64,000 bases of DNA from Cryptosporangium arvum DSM 44712 (GTDB lineage Bacteria > Actinomycetota > Actinomycetes > Mycobacteriales > Cryptosporangiaceae). Positions within the stretch are counted from its first letter, which is position 1, and each line of letters begins with the position of its first letter. The stretch is from the NCBI RefSeq assembly GCF_000585375.1, contig NZ_KK073874.1, forward strand, positions 1,984,001-2,048,000, read 5' to 3'. The notes below the pieces were generated by a model. That model did not search any database. It saw nothing but the letters and a program-made list of their open reading frames with translations, and had not been told where the DNA came from. Below, piece after piece: positions 26,669 to 34,514 of the stretch. A program made the position numbers and the translations under genes.

Positions 26669-26854
26669 ATGCCCCGTCGCTCTCCGACCGGCTCTGGACC
26701 GTCCAGGACGTCTCCCCACTACCTTGGCGTACCGGTCGAGACGCTCTACCGCTGGCGCAAGCACCGGACCGGCCCACCGGCCGCGAGGGTCGGCCGGCAC
26801 CTCCGCTACGAACCGGCGGACGTCCGTGCCTGGGTGAAAGCGCAGGTCGCCTGA
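26669..26854 (+). CDS. excisionase-like helix-turn-helix protein (5' part frameshifted)
   Basis: The 61-residue frame contains YLGVPVETLYRWRKHRTGPP followed by a GRHLRYEPADVRAWV wing, the MerR/AlpA-like DNA-binding fold of AICE excisionases. The expected first strand (SDRLWTVQDVS) is present just upstream but in another frame; removing one C from the CCCC run at about 26713 would join them. A second shift near the TTTT run at about 26653 would be needed to reach the ATG at 26634. The stop codon overlaps the integrase start (TGATG), so the two genes were coupled. Function is probably lost or reduced unless the shifts are sequencing errors. Confidence 0.7.
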   Translation: MPRRSPTGSGPSRTSPHYLGVPVETLYRWRKHRTGPPAARVGRHLRYEPADVRAWVKAQVA

Positions 26855-28083
26855 TGGCCCACATCGAAGATCGCTGGTTCACACCGCAACACGACGACGA
26901 CGGCAAGCTCGTGCTGAACGCGCGAGGCAAACCGGTCATGGCGCGGACGACGCTGTACGGCACCGGGCTGCGGTATCGAGTTTGCTACATCGGTCCGGAC
27001 GGGCGCGAGCGCAAGAAGTCGTTTCCCGACCGGGCCAAGCAGGCGGCCGAAGCGTTCATGGCCACCGTCGAAGCGGACAAGCACCGGGGAACGTTCATCG
27101 ACCCGGCGGCCGGTTGCATGCTGTTCGGCGAGTTCGCCGAGACGTGGTTACGGACCCGGACCTACGACAAGTCGACGATGGAGAGCCTCGAAGTACGGGT
27201 GCGGAAGCACATCCTGCCGTTCTTCGGTTCCCGGCCGCTGTCGTCGATCAAGCCCAGCGCGGTCGCGGAGTGGGATAGCGAGCTGGCCGGCGTCCTCGCG
27301 CAAGACACGCGGTCGGTCGCGTTCGCCTACCTGCGCATGATCTTGACGGCGGCCGTCGACGACGAGCGGATCGCCAAGAATCCGTGCTCGGCGAAGTCCG
27401 TGAAGCAGCCTCGGCCGGTCGAGCGTCGGGTGATCCCGTGGACGTACGACGACGTTTCGGCAATCCGCGCGAACCTGCTTCCGCGCTACCGGCCGGTCGT
27501 CGACCTCGGCGGCGGGTGCGGCATGCGACAGGGCGAAATCTTCGGGCTCGGCGTCGACGACCTGGACCTCGTCGGCGGGTGGGTGCACGTCCGGCGACAG
27601 GTGAAGCGGGTCTACTCGCGGCTCGTGTTCGGGCTCCCGAAGAACGACAAGGATCGCCGGGTGCCGCTGCCCGCGTCGATCGCAGCGGCGCTCCGGGCGC
27701 ATCTCGCCGAGTTCCCGACGGTGAGCGTCACGCTGCCGTGGGAGGACCCGTTCGGAGACGAGCGCGTGACCGTGCCGTTGGTCTTCGTCACGTCGCGGCG
27801 GGGTGCGATCAATCGGAGCCACTTCAACAGCAAGGTCTGGCATCCGGCGCTCGCGGCCGTCGGCATCCCGCATACCCGGGCGACCGGTGTGCACGCGCTG
27901 CGGCACTTCTACGCCTCGACGCTGCTCGACGCGGGGGAGAACGTCCGGGCACTGGCGACCTACCTCGGCCACGCCGACCCGGGCTTCACCCTCCGGATCT
28001 ACACGCACCTCATGCCGTCGAGCGAGGAGCGGACCCGAACCGCGATCGATTCCCTGTTCGGCGTTCCGCTGCGGGCTGCGTGA
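26854..28083 (+). CDS. int: tyrosine recombinase / integrase
   Basis: A 409-residue site-specific recombinase. It has an N-terminal arm-binding region, a SAM-like core-binding domain (residues about 90-190) and a catalytic domain with the full set R225 (GMRQGEIFGL), H347 and R350 (HALRHFYAS), H373 (LGHADP) and the nucleophile Y383 (IYTHLMP). Length and sequence fit integrases of the pSAM2/SLP1 group. It lies 466 bases from attR, as usual for elements whose attP is next to int. It should catalyse recombination at the 25-bp repeat in rnpB. Confidence 0.93.
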   Translation: MAHIEDRWFTPQHDDDGKLVLNARGKPVMARTTLYGTGLRYRVCYIGPDGRERKKSFPDRAKQAAEAFMATVEADKHRGTFIDPAAGCMLFGEFAETWLRTRTYDKSTMESLEVRVRKHILPFFGSRPLSSIKPSAVAEWDSELAGVLAQDTRSVAFAYLRMILTAAVDDERIAKNPCSAKSVKQPRPVERRVIPWTYDDVSAIRANLLPRYRPVVDLGGGCGMRQGEIFGLGVDDLDLVGGWVHVRRQVKRVYSRLVFGLPKNDKDRRVPLPASIAAALRAHLAEFPTVSVTLPWEDPFGDERVTVPLVFVTSRRGAINRSHFNSKVWHPALAAVGIPHTRATGVHALRHFYASTLLDAGENVRALATYLGHADPGFTLRIYTHLMPSSEERTRTAIDSLFGVPLRAA

Positions 28084-28186
28084 GAATGCGCAGACACAGG
28101 AATCACTGTGGCCACGCCACTACTCGACCGTTTCGTTTTGCGTTGACGTCGGCCAAATTGTGGCGAGACCAGCTCATACTTGGCGC

Positions 28187-28402
28187 ATGGCGCGCCCGTC
28201 GTGGAGTCCGCGCCGACCAAGAGGTCGGCGCCCCGTGTGGTGGGTGCTCATTCCTACGCTTGTTAGCTTGACGGCTTCACCGGCTAGCGGTTGGGACAGC
28301 CCGCCGAGCGCAGCGCAGGCAACGCTTCTTCTCGTCACCGCTGGCTCCGCCGCCATCGCCGCCTGGTTCGCCTTGCCTGCGTCGCATATTAAAAAAACGT
28401 GA
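28187..28402 (+). CDS. small membrane protein of the integrative element
   Basis: A 71-residue protein with a basic N-terminus (MARPSWSPRRPRGRRP) and two hydrophobic helices (WWVLIPTLVSLTAS and ATLLLVTAGSAAIAAWFAL), ending HIKKT. It lies between the integrase gene and attR. A weak ribosome-binding site only. Function unknown; a 7-bp hairpin (CCCGGCT/AGCCGGG, 28449-28467) follows and may end the transcript. Confidence 0.5.
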   Translation: MARPSWSPRRPRGRRPVWWVLIPTLVSLTASPASGWDSPPSAAQATLLLVTAGSAAIAAWFALPASHIKKT

Positions 28403-28548
28403 ACCCATTCATTCATGTTCGTCATTCGCTGGCCGCAGCGCGGTGAGGCCCGGCTCAGGGAGCCGGGTGCGGACGCCCTAGCGGCGCCCTGACGGATGAG
28501 GAGATGACGAAACGGCTGGTCAGGGCGTCGTCCCAGACAGACCCCGGT

Positions 28549-28573
28549 GTACAGGCCGACTCGTCCGCCGCCC
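28549..28573. repeat. candidate attR: second copy of the rnpB 3'-end repeat
   Basis: Exact 25-bp copy of 24468-24492. It stands alone here, with no RNase P RNA sequence to its left, which identifies it as the duplicated end left by site-specific integration. Confidence 0.85.
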
Positions 28574-28580
28574 TGGCCGG

Positions 28581-29022
28581 TCAGAAATGGTCGGAGCGGT
28601 CGGCCGTCCAGTGGTACTCCCCGTCGAGGTCGAGGCCCGACAGGTCGGGTTCGCGCTGGCCGACGACCGAGATTCCTCACTTCCTCGGTGATGTGGACCA
28701 GGAGCAGGCGCACGCCGCCCTCCTGGGTACCCACGGCGGTATACAGCGCTCGCGCGGCGGCGGCAGACGATCGCACGTAGCTGGCGACGGCATCAGCTGG
28801 GGCGACGATGACCACGGGGGGCTTCAGTGATCGGCTGTGAAGCGTGCCGAGGAAGATCTTTCCCGGCTGACGGACGAGAGCGGCCGACGAATGCACTACC
28901 TCCAACTCTGGTACGACTAGCCGCCGCCAAGCGTGTGCCTTGCCCCCCGTGCAGCGCCACTCGGCCGTGAACGATCCGCTTCGTGGCTGATCGGCCGATA
29001 GGGCGGTCATGCAGGTAGTCAT
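28581..29022 (-). pseudogene. hypothetical gene with a frameshift, next to attR
   Basis: Two protein-like segments in different frames on the minus strand. From ATG 29022 the frame gives VVPELEVVHSSAALVRQPG, KPPVVIVAPADAVASYVRSS and GGVRLLLVHITEE. Then another frame gives ISVVGQREPDLSGLDLDG and ends EYHWTADRSDHF at 28581. One base change of length near 28685 would fuse them to about 147 residues. Family unknown. The stop codon is 7 bases outside attR, so this gene would originally have converged on rnpB. Confidence 0.5.
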
Positions 29023-29204
29023 TCGATGGATCGCACGTCATACCGTGCTGCTCGGGCTATTCTTTGCGATCGCCGTCATCGCCGGGTAGCGAGACGCCAT
29101 CGGGCGTGTGGATGCCGGGACCGCTGTGCGTTGGGCGCGGACGGCATACGCCTCGTCCCTGCGCGCTGCTGGAACGCGACGACGACTGAGTCCCTGCAGC
29201 GAAG
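29023..29204. other. short unassigned region
   Basis: A 26-residue hydrophobic frame (MQVVIRWIARHTVLLGLFF, and so on) spans 29009-29089 on the plus strand, overlapping the start of the frameshifted gene. It has no ribosome-binding site, so I do not call it a gene. Nothing else is visible. Confidence 0.35.
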
Positions 29205-29456
29205 CTATCTAGGATTTTGAGGACGGCGCTCGACTTTCCTTCTTCGAAGGGAGCCGACGATCACCGCGTTGACTGTCGCTGCCAGGGCGAATATGCCAAC
29301 TACTCCGACGCGTGTTGCCCATTCGTGAAGAAGAGGAGCGACTGGGCGCGAGTCCTGAACTGCACCAGCCGCTACCACCAGGGCGGCGACAACAACCACG
29401 TAGCCCGCGCCGACGAGGACGTACCTCTTGTCCCGGGACCGACCGCATGGCGTCAC
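29205..29456 (-). CDS. small hypothetical membrane protein
   Basis: An 83-residue protein with two hydrophobic helices (VLVGAGYVVVVAALVVAAGA and VGVVGIFALAATVNAVIVG) and a basic tail (RRRKVERRPQNPR). GTG 29456 follows GGTAGG and starts eight bases after the stop of the upstream membrane protein, so the two form a unit. Family and role unknown. Confidence 0.5.
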   Translation of the reverse strand: MTPCGRSRDKRYVLVGAGYVVVVAALVVAAGAVQDSRPVAPLLHEWATRVGVVGIFALAATVNAVIVGSLRRRKVERRPQNPR

Positions 29457-29464
29457 GATCGGGC

Positions 29465-29824
29465 CTACCAGCACCAACTCGTGAAGTCGGCGGTCAACCC
29501 ACCCTCGTCGGCCATTCTGAGCACGCTGATGGCCACGATCAGGCCCGGCAGCCCCAGCGCGCCGCCGATCAGGCCGGCCAGGGCCAGCGACGAGCCGCGG
29601 CGCCGCCGGCGTTCGCAGCGCCGGAAGGCGATCGGGCCCAGCACCACCGCGGCTACCGAGCACGTCGCCAGGACGAGTCCCGGGGTCAGCCCGGGCTGGA
29701 TGAACGCGAAGCCGATGCCGTACATGTCCAGGTACGGCAACCCGCCCAGGAACCCGAGCAGACCGAGGACGAAGGCCACCACCGCGAGACGCTCCCGCGG
29801 CGACGAAACCACACCCTCGGTCAT
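29465..29824 (-). CDS. hypothetical membrane protein
   Basis: A 119-residue protein with three hydrophobic segments (LAVVAFVLGLLGFLGGLPYL, LVLATCSVAAVVLGPIAF and SLALAGLIGGALGLPGLIVA) separated by an Arg-rich loop. The pattern resembles DUF4190-type small membrane proteins, though I would not name the family firmly. ATG 29824 is preferred; a GTG at 29965 would add 47 non-hydrophobic residues. Confidence 0.6.
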   Translation of the reverse strand: MTEGVVSSPRERLAVVAFVLGLLGFLGGLPYLDMYGIGFAFIQPGLTPGLVLATCSVAAVVLGPIAFRRCERRRRRGSSLALAGLIGGALGLPGLIVAISVLRMADEGGLTADFTSWCW

Positions 29825-29981
29825 CGGACCCCCCGCCGAACAGATCGGCGGGGGCGCGACGCGGTTGAGGACGACCCCGGAATCAACGAACGCCCCGGAA
29901 TCAACGACCACCCCGCCCTCTTCCGGGCCACGATCGGCGAGCGCACCGGCCGGAGCGGCGATCACACCGGGTGAGGAGCGT

Positions 29982-30950
29982 TCAATCCGCGCGATTCGTC
30001 GAGACCGCGCCGACGGTCGTGCGATTCGTCGACGATTCCGAGTCTCGGCGGCGTTCCGCGTAGGCGTACGTCGCCACGCCCAGCGCCAACCCCCACGGCA
30101 GCCATAGCAAACCCGGCGCCGCGGTCGCCGACACCGAGCCGCCCTCCACCGCGAACCGGATGACCACCAACCCCGCGATCGTCACCGCAGCGGACACCAC
30201 CGAGGCCGGGACCACCGCCAGCCACACCGGCACGCTCCGCCCGCCGCGCAACGGCACCCAGCGGGGAAACCTCTCGCCCCACCGCATGATCAGACCCAGG
30301 GTCAGCAGCACACCCACCACGTCGGGGATCACCAGCATCCAGGCCGCCGCCGCGGGGAGGCCTTTGGCGGCGACGTCAGCGGCCAGATCGTCGACGAACC
30401 GCTGGGACACCCCCAGGGGGAGGCCGAGGTTCCAGGCCGCGCGCTGCAGGGCGTAGGGGAGGGGTGCGAGCACCGCGACGAGCGTCGCCCAGCGGCCGAT
30501 CGTCAGCCAGCGCCCCGCGTCGACGGCCGCCGGTCGTAGCAGCACGACCGCGGAGCGGGCGAGCAGACCCGCACCCAGCACGCACAGGGCCTGGTTGAGC
30601 ACCGGCCGGTCGACCAGGCCGAAGAAGCCGCTGAAGCTGTACGCGAGGTTCTGCAGCAGGCGGACGTCCGGCACGACGGCGAGCAACGCCGCCGCGCACA
30701 CCAGGAGTACGACCCCGGGTGCGCGGCCGGGGCGGCGCATCGCCCACACCGCGGTGGCCGCGGCGATCAGCGCGCCGCACCCCAGCGCCACGCCGGTCGG
30801 GACCGGGTGCGCGGAGGCGAGCAGACTGCCCATCTCGCGGCCCCGCGAATCGCCGTCGCCGAACGGGAAGCCCGGTGCGCCGAGCGCCCACGCGAGCGAC
30901 ATCAGACCATAAGCGACACACCAGACGGCGGTCGGAACGAGGATCACCAT
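29982..30950 (-). CDS. hypothetical polytopic membrane protein
   Basis: A 322-residue protein with about eight hydrophobic helices spread along its length and a hydrophilic C-terminal tail ending STNRAD. No catalytic motif recognised. ATG 30950 has GAGGGC directly before it. It is divergent from the histidine kinase gene with 88 bases between starts and could be a target of that two-component system. Confidence 0.72.
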   Translation of the reverse strand: MVILVPTAVWCVAYGLMSLAWALGAPGFPFGDGDSRGREMGSLLASAHPVPTGVALGCGALIAAATAVWAMRRPGRAPGVVLLVCAAALLAVVPDVRLLQNLAYSFSGFFGLVDRPVLNQALCVLGAGLLARSAVVLLRPAAVDAGRWLTIGRWATLVAVLAPLPYALQRAAWNLGLPLGVSQRFVDDLAADVAAKGLPAAAAWMLVIPDVVGVLLTLGLIMRWGERFPRWVPLRGGRSVPVWLAVVPASVVSAAVTIAGLVVIRFAVEGGSVSATAAPGLLWLPWGLALGVATYAYAERRRDSESSTNRTTVGAVSTNRAD

Positions 30951-31038
30951 GCCCTCGACGGTGCGACTTCCCGGCCGTCCCCGCCCATCTCCCGATCGGC
31001 AGACGCGAACTGTCGGTGCCCCCCTCTATCGTGAATGG

Positions 31039-32031
31039 ATGACCAGGTCACGGGCGATCGGCAGCGCGGTGGTGGCGCTCGCCGCACTGGCGCTGGCGCT
31101 CGTCGTCTCACCGGAGTTCCGCCCCGCGCGGGACACACCGACGGTCGTCGGTGTGGTCGTGCTCGCGGTGCTGGTGGGGGCGTGGCCGAACACCCGCTGG
31201 TGGATCGGCCCGGCGGCGGCGTCCGTGGTGGTCGCCACGGCGGCCGGGGTCGCGAGCTGGCTCCCGAACCCGACGATCGGCGGGGGCATCTGGTCGCTGG
31301 AACTCACCGCGGTGCTGATGGTCCTGCTCGCGTTGCTCTGCCGCTGGAGCCCTCCGGCCTGGGTGGTGGCCGTCGCGCCGGCGGGGGTCTTCGTCGAGTC
31401 CACGTTGATCCTGCAGACCACCGGCGCGCCGGTGATGACCGGCTGGGAAGCCGTCGGCGCGTGCGTGTTCTGGTCGTTGGCGGGCCTGGTCGGCACGGGT
31501 TCAGGCCTTTACCTGCGTCAGTTGGACGGCCGGCGAGCGGCCGCCGTCACGAACGCGCGGCGGGTCCAGCGGGTGCGGCTGGCCGCGGATCTGCACGACG
31601 GTGTCGCGCACGACGTGAGCGCGATGGTGCTCCAGGCGCAGGCGGCGAAGGTCCTGCTCGGGGAGCGAGCGGGCGACGTGGCGAGCGTCCTCGACCGGAT
31701 CGAGGCCGACGGCACCCGGGCACTCGCCTCGATGCAGCGTTCGATCCACGTCTTACGGGAGGGCGAGGCCGACCGGCCGATTCCGCAGCCCGAGCTCCCG
31801 GTCGTGCAGCGGGTGATCGCCGAGGCGCTCCGCAACGCCGAGAAACACGGCGACGGCGGCGGCGTGACGCTCGTGATCACGAACCCGCTTCCGTCCACCC
31901 GAAGACCGCGCGGCCCGGGGCTCCGGTACGGCCTGGCCGGTCTCGCCGACGAGGTCGAAGCGGCCGGCGGCACGTTCAGCGCGGGCCCCGACGGCGACCG
32001 CTGGACCGTGCGCCTGGAGCTGCCGTCGTGA
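31039..32031 (+). CDS. two-component sensor histidine kinase, HisKA_3 (NarL/DesK-type)
   Basis: A 330-residue membrane kinase. Residues 1-165 hold five to six transmembrane helices with no large extracellular loop. The phosphoacceptor is the histidine in RLAADLHDGVAHDVSAMVLQ near residue 185. The ATP-binding domain is short: the N-box reads EALRNAEKHGDGGG and the G-box GLRYGLAGLADEVEAAGG, with little between. The signal is unknown; sensing is probably at or within the membrane. ATG 31039 opens MTRSRAIGSAV. The stop overlaps the response-regulator start. Confidence 0.9.
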   Translation: MTRSRAIGSAVVALAALALALVVSPEFRPARDTPTVVGVVVLAVLVGAWPNTRWWIGPAAASVVVATAAGVASWLPNPTIGGGIWSLELTAVLMVLLALLCRWSPPAWVVAVAPAGVFVESTLILQTTGAPVMTGWEAVGACVFWSLAGLVGTGSGLYLRQLDGRRAAAVTNARRVQRVRLAADLHDGVAHDVSAMVLQAQAAKVLLGERAGDVASVLDRIEADGTRALASMQRSIHVLREGEADRPIPQPELPVVQRVIAEALRNAEKHGDGGGVTLVITNPLPSTRRPRGPGLRYGLAGLADEVEAAGGTFSAGPDGDRWTVRLELPS

Positions 32032-32654
32032 TCCGGGTACTGATCGCCGACGACCAGGAAGCGGTTCGGTTCAGCTTCCGGACGATTCTGAACGCCGCGC
32101 CGGGCATGCGCGTCGTCGCGGAGGCGGAGAACGGCACGCGCGCGTTGGAGCTGGCCGACGAGTACAAGCCCGACGTCGCGCTGGTCGACATCCGCATGCC
32201 GGGCCTGGACGGGCTGGAGCTGACCAAGGTGCTCTCGCCGACGATCAAGGTGGTCGTGGTGACCACCTACGACCTGGACGCCTACGTGCACACGGCGCTG
32301 CGCAACGGGGCCTGCGGGTTCCTGCTGAAGCACTCCGGCGCCGCGCTGCTGGCCGCGGCGGTCCGGGCCGCGGCCGCGGGCGACGCGCTGATCAGTCCGG
32401 AGATCACCGTGCGGCTGCTGCGCGAGCTCAGCCCACGCACGGCGGACGCCAACCCGCTCACCGACCGGGAGCTCGACATCGTCGCGCTCGTCGCCGACGG
32501 CAAGACGAACGCCGAGATCGGCGCCGACCTCTACATCACCGCCGGCACCGTGAAGACCCACCTCGCGCACATCCAGCAGAAGCTCGACGTCCCGAACCGG
32601 GTGGGCATCGCCGCCTGGGCCTGGGAAACCGGCCACCGCCGCCCCACCCGCTGA
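32028..32654 (+). CDS. LuxR/NarL-family response regulator
   Basis: A 208-residue regulator. The receiver domain has IADDQEAVRF at the N-terminus and the phosphoacceptor Asp54 in VALVDIRMPG, with the conserved Lys in FLLKHSG. The LuxR-type helix-turn-helix at the C-terminus reads LTDRELDIVALVADGKTN followed by IYITAGTVKTHLAHIQQKL-like sequence (here LYITAGTVKTH). GTG 32028 overlaps the kinase stop (GTGA). Cognate partner of that kinase; targets not evident. Confidence 0.92.
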   Translation: MIRVLIADDQEAVRFSFRTILNAAPGMRVVAEAENGTRALELADEYKPDVALVDIRMPGLDGLELTKVLSPTIKVVVVTTYDLDAYVHTALRNGACGFLLKHSGAALLAAAVRAAAAGDALISPEITVRLLRELSPRTADANPLTDRELDIVALVADGKTNAEIGADLYITAGTVKTHLAHIQQKLDVPNRVGIAAWAWETGHRRPTR

Positions 32655-32731
32655 TCCCCGCCCCGGACACGGCGTGGTCACGGCCGTGGTGACGGCGGGC
32701 GCGGTCGACCCGGTCGTTCTACGCTCGACGA

Positions 32732-33118
32732 ATGTCGACGTTCGTACCCCAGAAACTCCATCTTCGACCAGATCTGTTTGCCATCGAGCGTCACGACAGC
32801 GAGGACATCGTCGGTTCCGCCGACTGGGTCGCGCTGGTCCGCGCTCCGCAGGGTCTCACCGTGATCCGCACGGTCGCCGACGCCGCCGACGGCTGGCGTG
32901 CGTTCCAGGGCCAGTCGTCGCACGAGCTCGACGTGCCGGGGATGCTGCTCAGCATCCTCGCGCCGCTCGGGGAGGCCGGGCTCCCGGTGTTCGCCGCATC
33001 CACCTACGACGCCGACCTGGTGCTCGTCCCCGCGTCCCACGCCGAGAAGGCCGCCACCGTGCTGAGCACCGCCGGCCACGAAGTCCACGAAGACCGCGAC
33101 CACCACGAGAGCCTCTAG
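32732..33118 (+). CDS. ACT domain-containing protein (CASTOR-like)
   Basis: A 128-residue protein of the CASTOR/ACT-domain group. Its landmarks are LRPDLFAIERHDSED near residue 12, DWVALVRAPQGLTVI near residue 31, and LSILAPLGEAGLPVFAASTY near residue 72, the last being the small-ligand-binding loop. Such proteins bind amino acids, but no ligand is known here. It starts at ATG 32732 and is 16 bases upstream of the TPR gene. Confidence 0.82.
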   Translation: MSTFVPQKLHLRPDLFAIERHDSEDIVGSADWVALVRAPQGLTVIRTVADAADGWRAFQGQSSHELDVPGMLLSILAPLGEAGLPVFAASTYDADLVLVPASHAEKAATVLSTAGHEVHEDRDHHESL

Positions 33119-33134
33119 GACACGGAGTACGACG

Positions 33135-34514
33135 ATGGGCGTCGACCAGCACGGCCTGCCGACGACCGTGGCGAACCGCGCCGCGCTCGACCACTACGAC
33201 CGTGCGGTCGACGAACTGCTGCACTTCCGCGCCGAGGTCGTCGCCGAGTCCGGCGCGGCGCTCGACGAGGACCCCACGTTCCCGATGGCGGTCGCGTTGC
33301 GGGCCTACCTCGGCCTGCTCACGACCGACCACGACGACGCCGTCGCGGCCCGTGCGTACCTCGCGACCTACCGACCGGGTGAAACGCACCCGAGAGAACG
33401 AGCCCACCTGCACGCGGCGAACCAGCTCGCGGGCGGTGACTTCCACGCCGCCGGCCGCACGCTCCGCGACCTCACGGTCGAGTACCCGCGGGACGCCCTC
33501 GCGCTCGCCGTCGGCCATCAGATCGATTTTTTCACCGGTGACGCCGTCAGCCTGCGTGACCGGATCGGCGGGGCGCTCTCCGCCTGGCATCCCGACGACC
33601 GCCACTACCCGAACGTGCTCGGCATGTACGCGTTCGGCCTCGAGGAAGCGGGGCACTACGACCGTTCCGAGGACGTCGGGCGGGAGGCCGTCGACCGCGA
33701 CCCCCGGGACGTCTGGGGCATCCACGCGGTGGCGCACACCTACGAGATGCAGGGGCGCTTCGGCGACGGCCTCCGCTACCTCGACGACCGGCTCGACGAC
33801 TGGTCGAAGGACACGTTCTTCAACGTCCACAACTGGTGGCACTACGGGCTGTACGCGCTGGAGAAAGGCGACAACGCCCGCGCGCTCGAGATCTACGACA
33901 CCGTGCTGTACGACCCCGACGGCATCTCGCTGCAGCTGCTGGACGCCGCCGCGCTGCTCTGGCGCTTCGCGCTGGCCGGCGATCGGCAGACCGCACGGTT
34001 CGCCGCTCTCGTGGAACCGTGGCAGCGCCGGGCCGAGCACCCGTTCTACGCGTTCAACGACGCCCACGCCGTGATGGCTTACGTCGGCGCGGGGCGGTTC
34101 GACCTGGCCGAGGCGTTGATCCGCAGCCGCACGGAGTGGATCGACACCGAACAGCAAGGCTCGAACCACGCGATGACCGCCCGCGTCGGGCTACCCGTCT
34201 GCCGGGCGCTCCTCGCGTTCGGGCAGGCCCGCTACGAGCAGACCGTGGACCTGCTCTACCCGATCCGCGATCACGTCAACGAGTTCGGCGGCAGCCACGC
34301 GCAGCGGGACGCGGTCTACAAGACCCTGGTGGAGGCCGCGCTGCGCGCGAAGAAGCTGCCGCTGGCCCGCACGTTGATCAGCGAACGCCTGAACGTGCGC
34401 CCGTGCAGCCCGTACAACTGGCTCAAGCAGGCCGAACTGGCCCGCGCGCTCGGCGAGGACGCGGCCGCGACCGCCGCGCAGGCCCGGGCGAGCGCCTACC
34501 AGGGAACGACCTGA
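33135..34514 (+). CDS. TPR-repeat protein, TTC38-like
   Basis: A 459-residue all-helical protein of the TTC38-like group of tetratricopeptide proteins. Typical segments are DPTFPMAVALRAYLGLLT, GHYDRSEDVGREAVDRDPRD, the HNWWHYGLYALEKGDNARAL motif near residue 233 and a C-terminal NWLKQAELARALGEDA. Likely a protein-interaction or scaffold function; no partner can be named. ATG 33135 follows ACACGGAG. The last 19 bases overlap the convergent SDR gene. Confidence 0.85.
   Translation: MGVDQHGLPTTVANRAALDHYDRAVDELLHFRAEVVAESGAALDEDPTFPMAVALRAYLGLLTTDHDDAVAARAYLATYRPGETHPRERAHLHAANQLAGGDFHAAGRTLRDLTVEYPRDALALAVGHQIDFFTGDAVSLRDRIGGALSAWHPDDRHYPNVLGMYAFGLEEAGHYDRSEDVGREAVDRDPRDVWGIHAVAHTYEMQGRFGDGLRYLDDRLDDWSKDTFFNVHNWWHYGLYALEKGDNARALEIYDTVLYDPDGISLQLLDAAALLWRFALAGDRQTARFAALVEPWQRRAEHPFYAFNDAHAVMAYVGAGRFDLAEALIRSRTEWIDTEQQGSNHAMTARVGLPVCRALLAFGQARYEQTVDLLYPIRDHVNEFGGSHAQRDAVYKTLVEAALRAKKLPLARTLISERLNVRPCSPYNWLKQAELARALGEDAAATAAQARASAYQGTT

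Larger units (their letters stand above)
24468..28573. mobile_element. degenerate AICE-like integrative element in rnpB
   Basis: A 4.1-kb element bounded by perfect 25-bp repeats. Reading from rnpB it holds a noncoding segment with repeated GACGCCCTG words, two AT-richer cargo genes, the C-terminal part of a RepSA-type initiator, an excisionase-like gene with apparent frameshifts, a tyrosine integrase and a small membrane protein. The order rep-xis-int next to the attachment site is that of pSAM2-type actinomycete integrative and conjugative elements. No FtsK-like transfer gene is present, so it cannot transfer by itself. The integrase looks intact. Confidence 0.8.
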
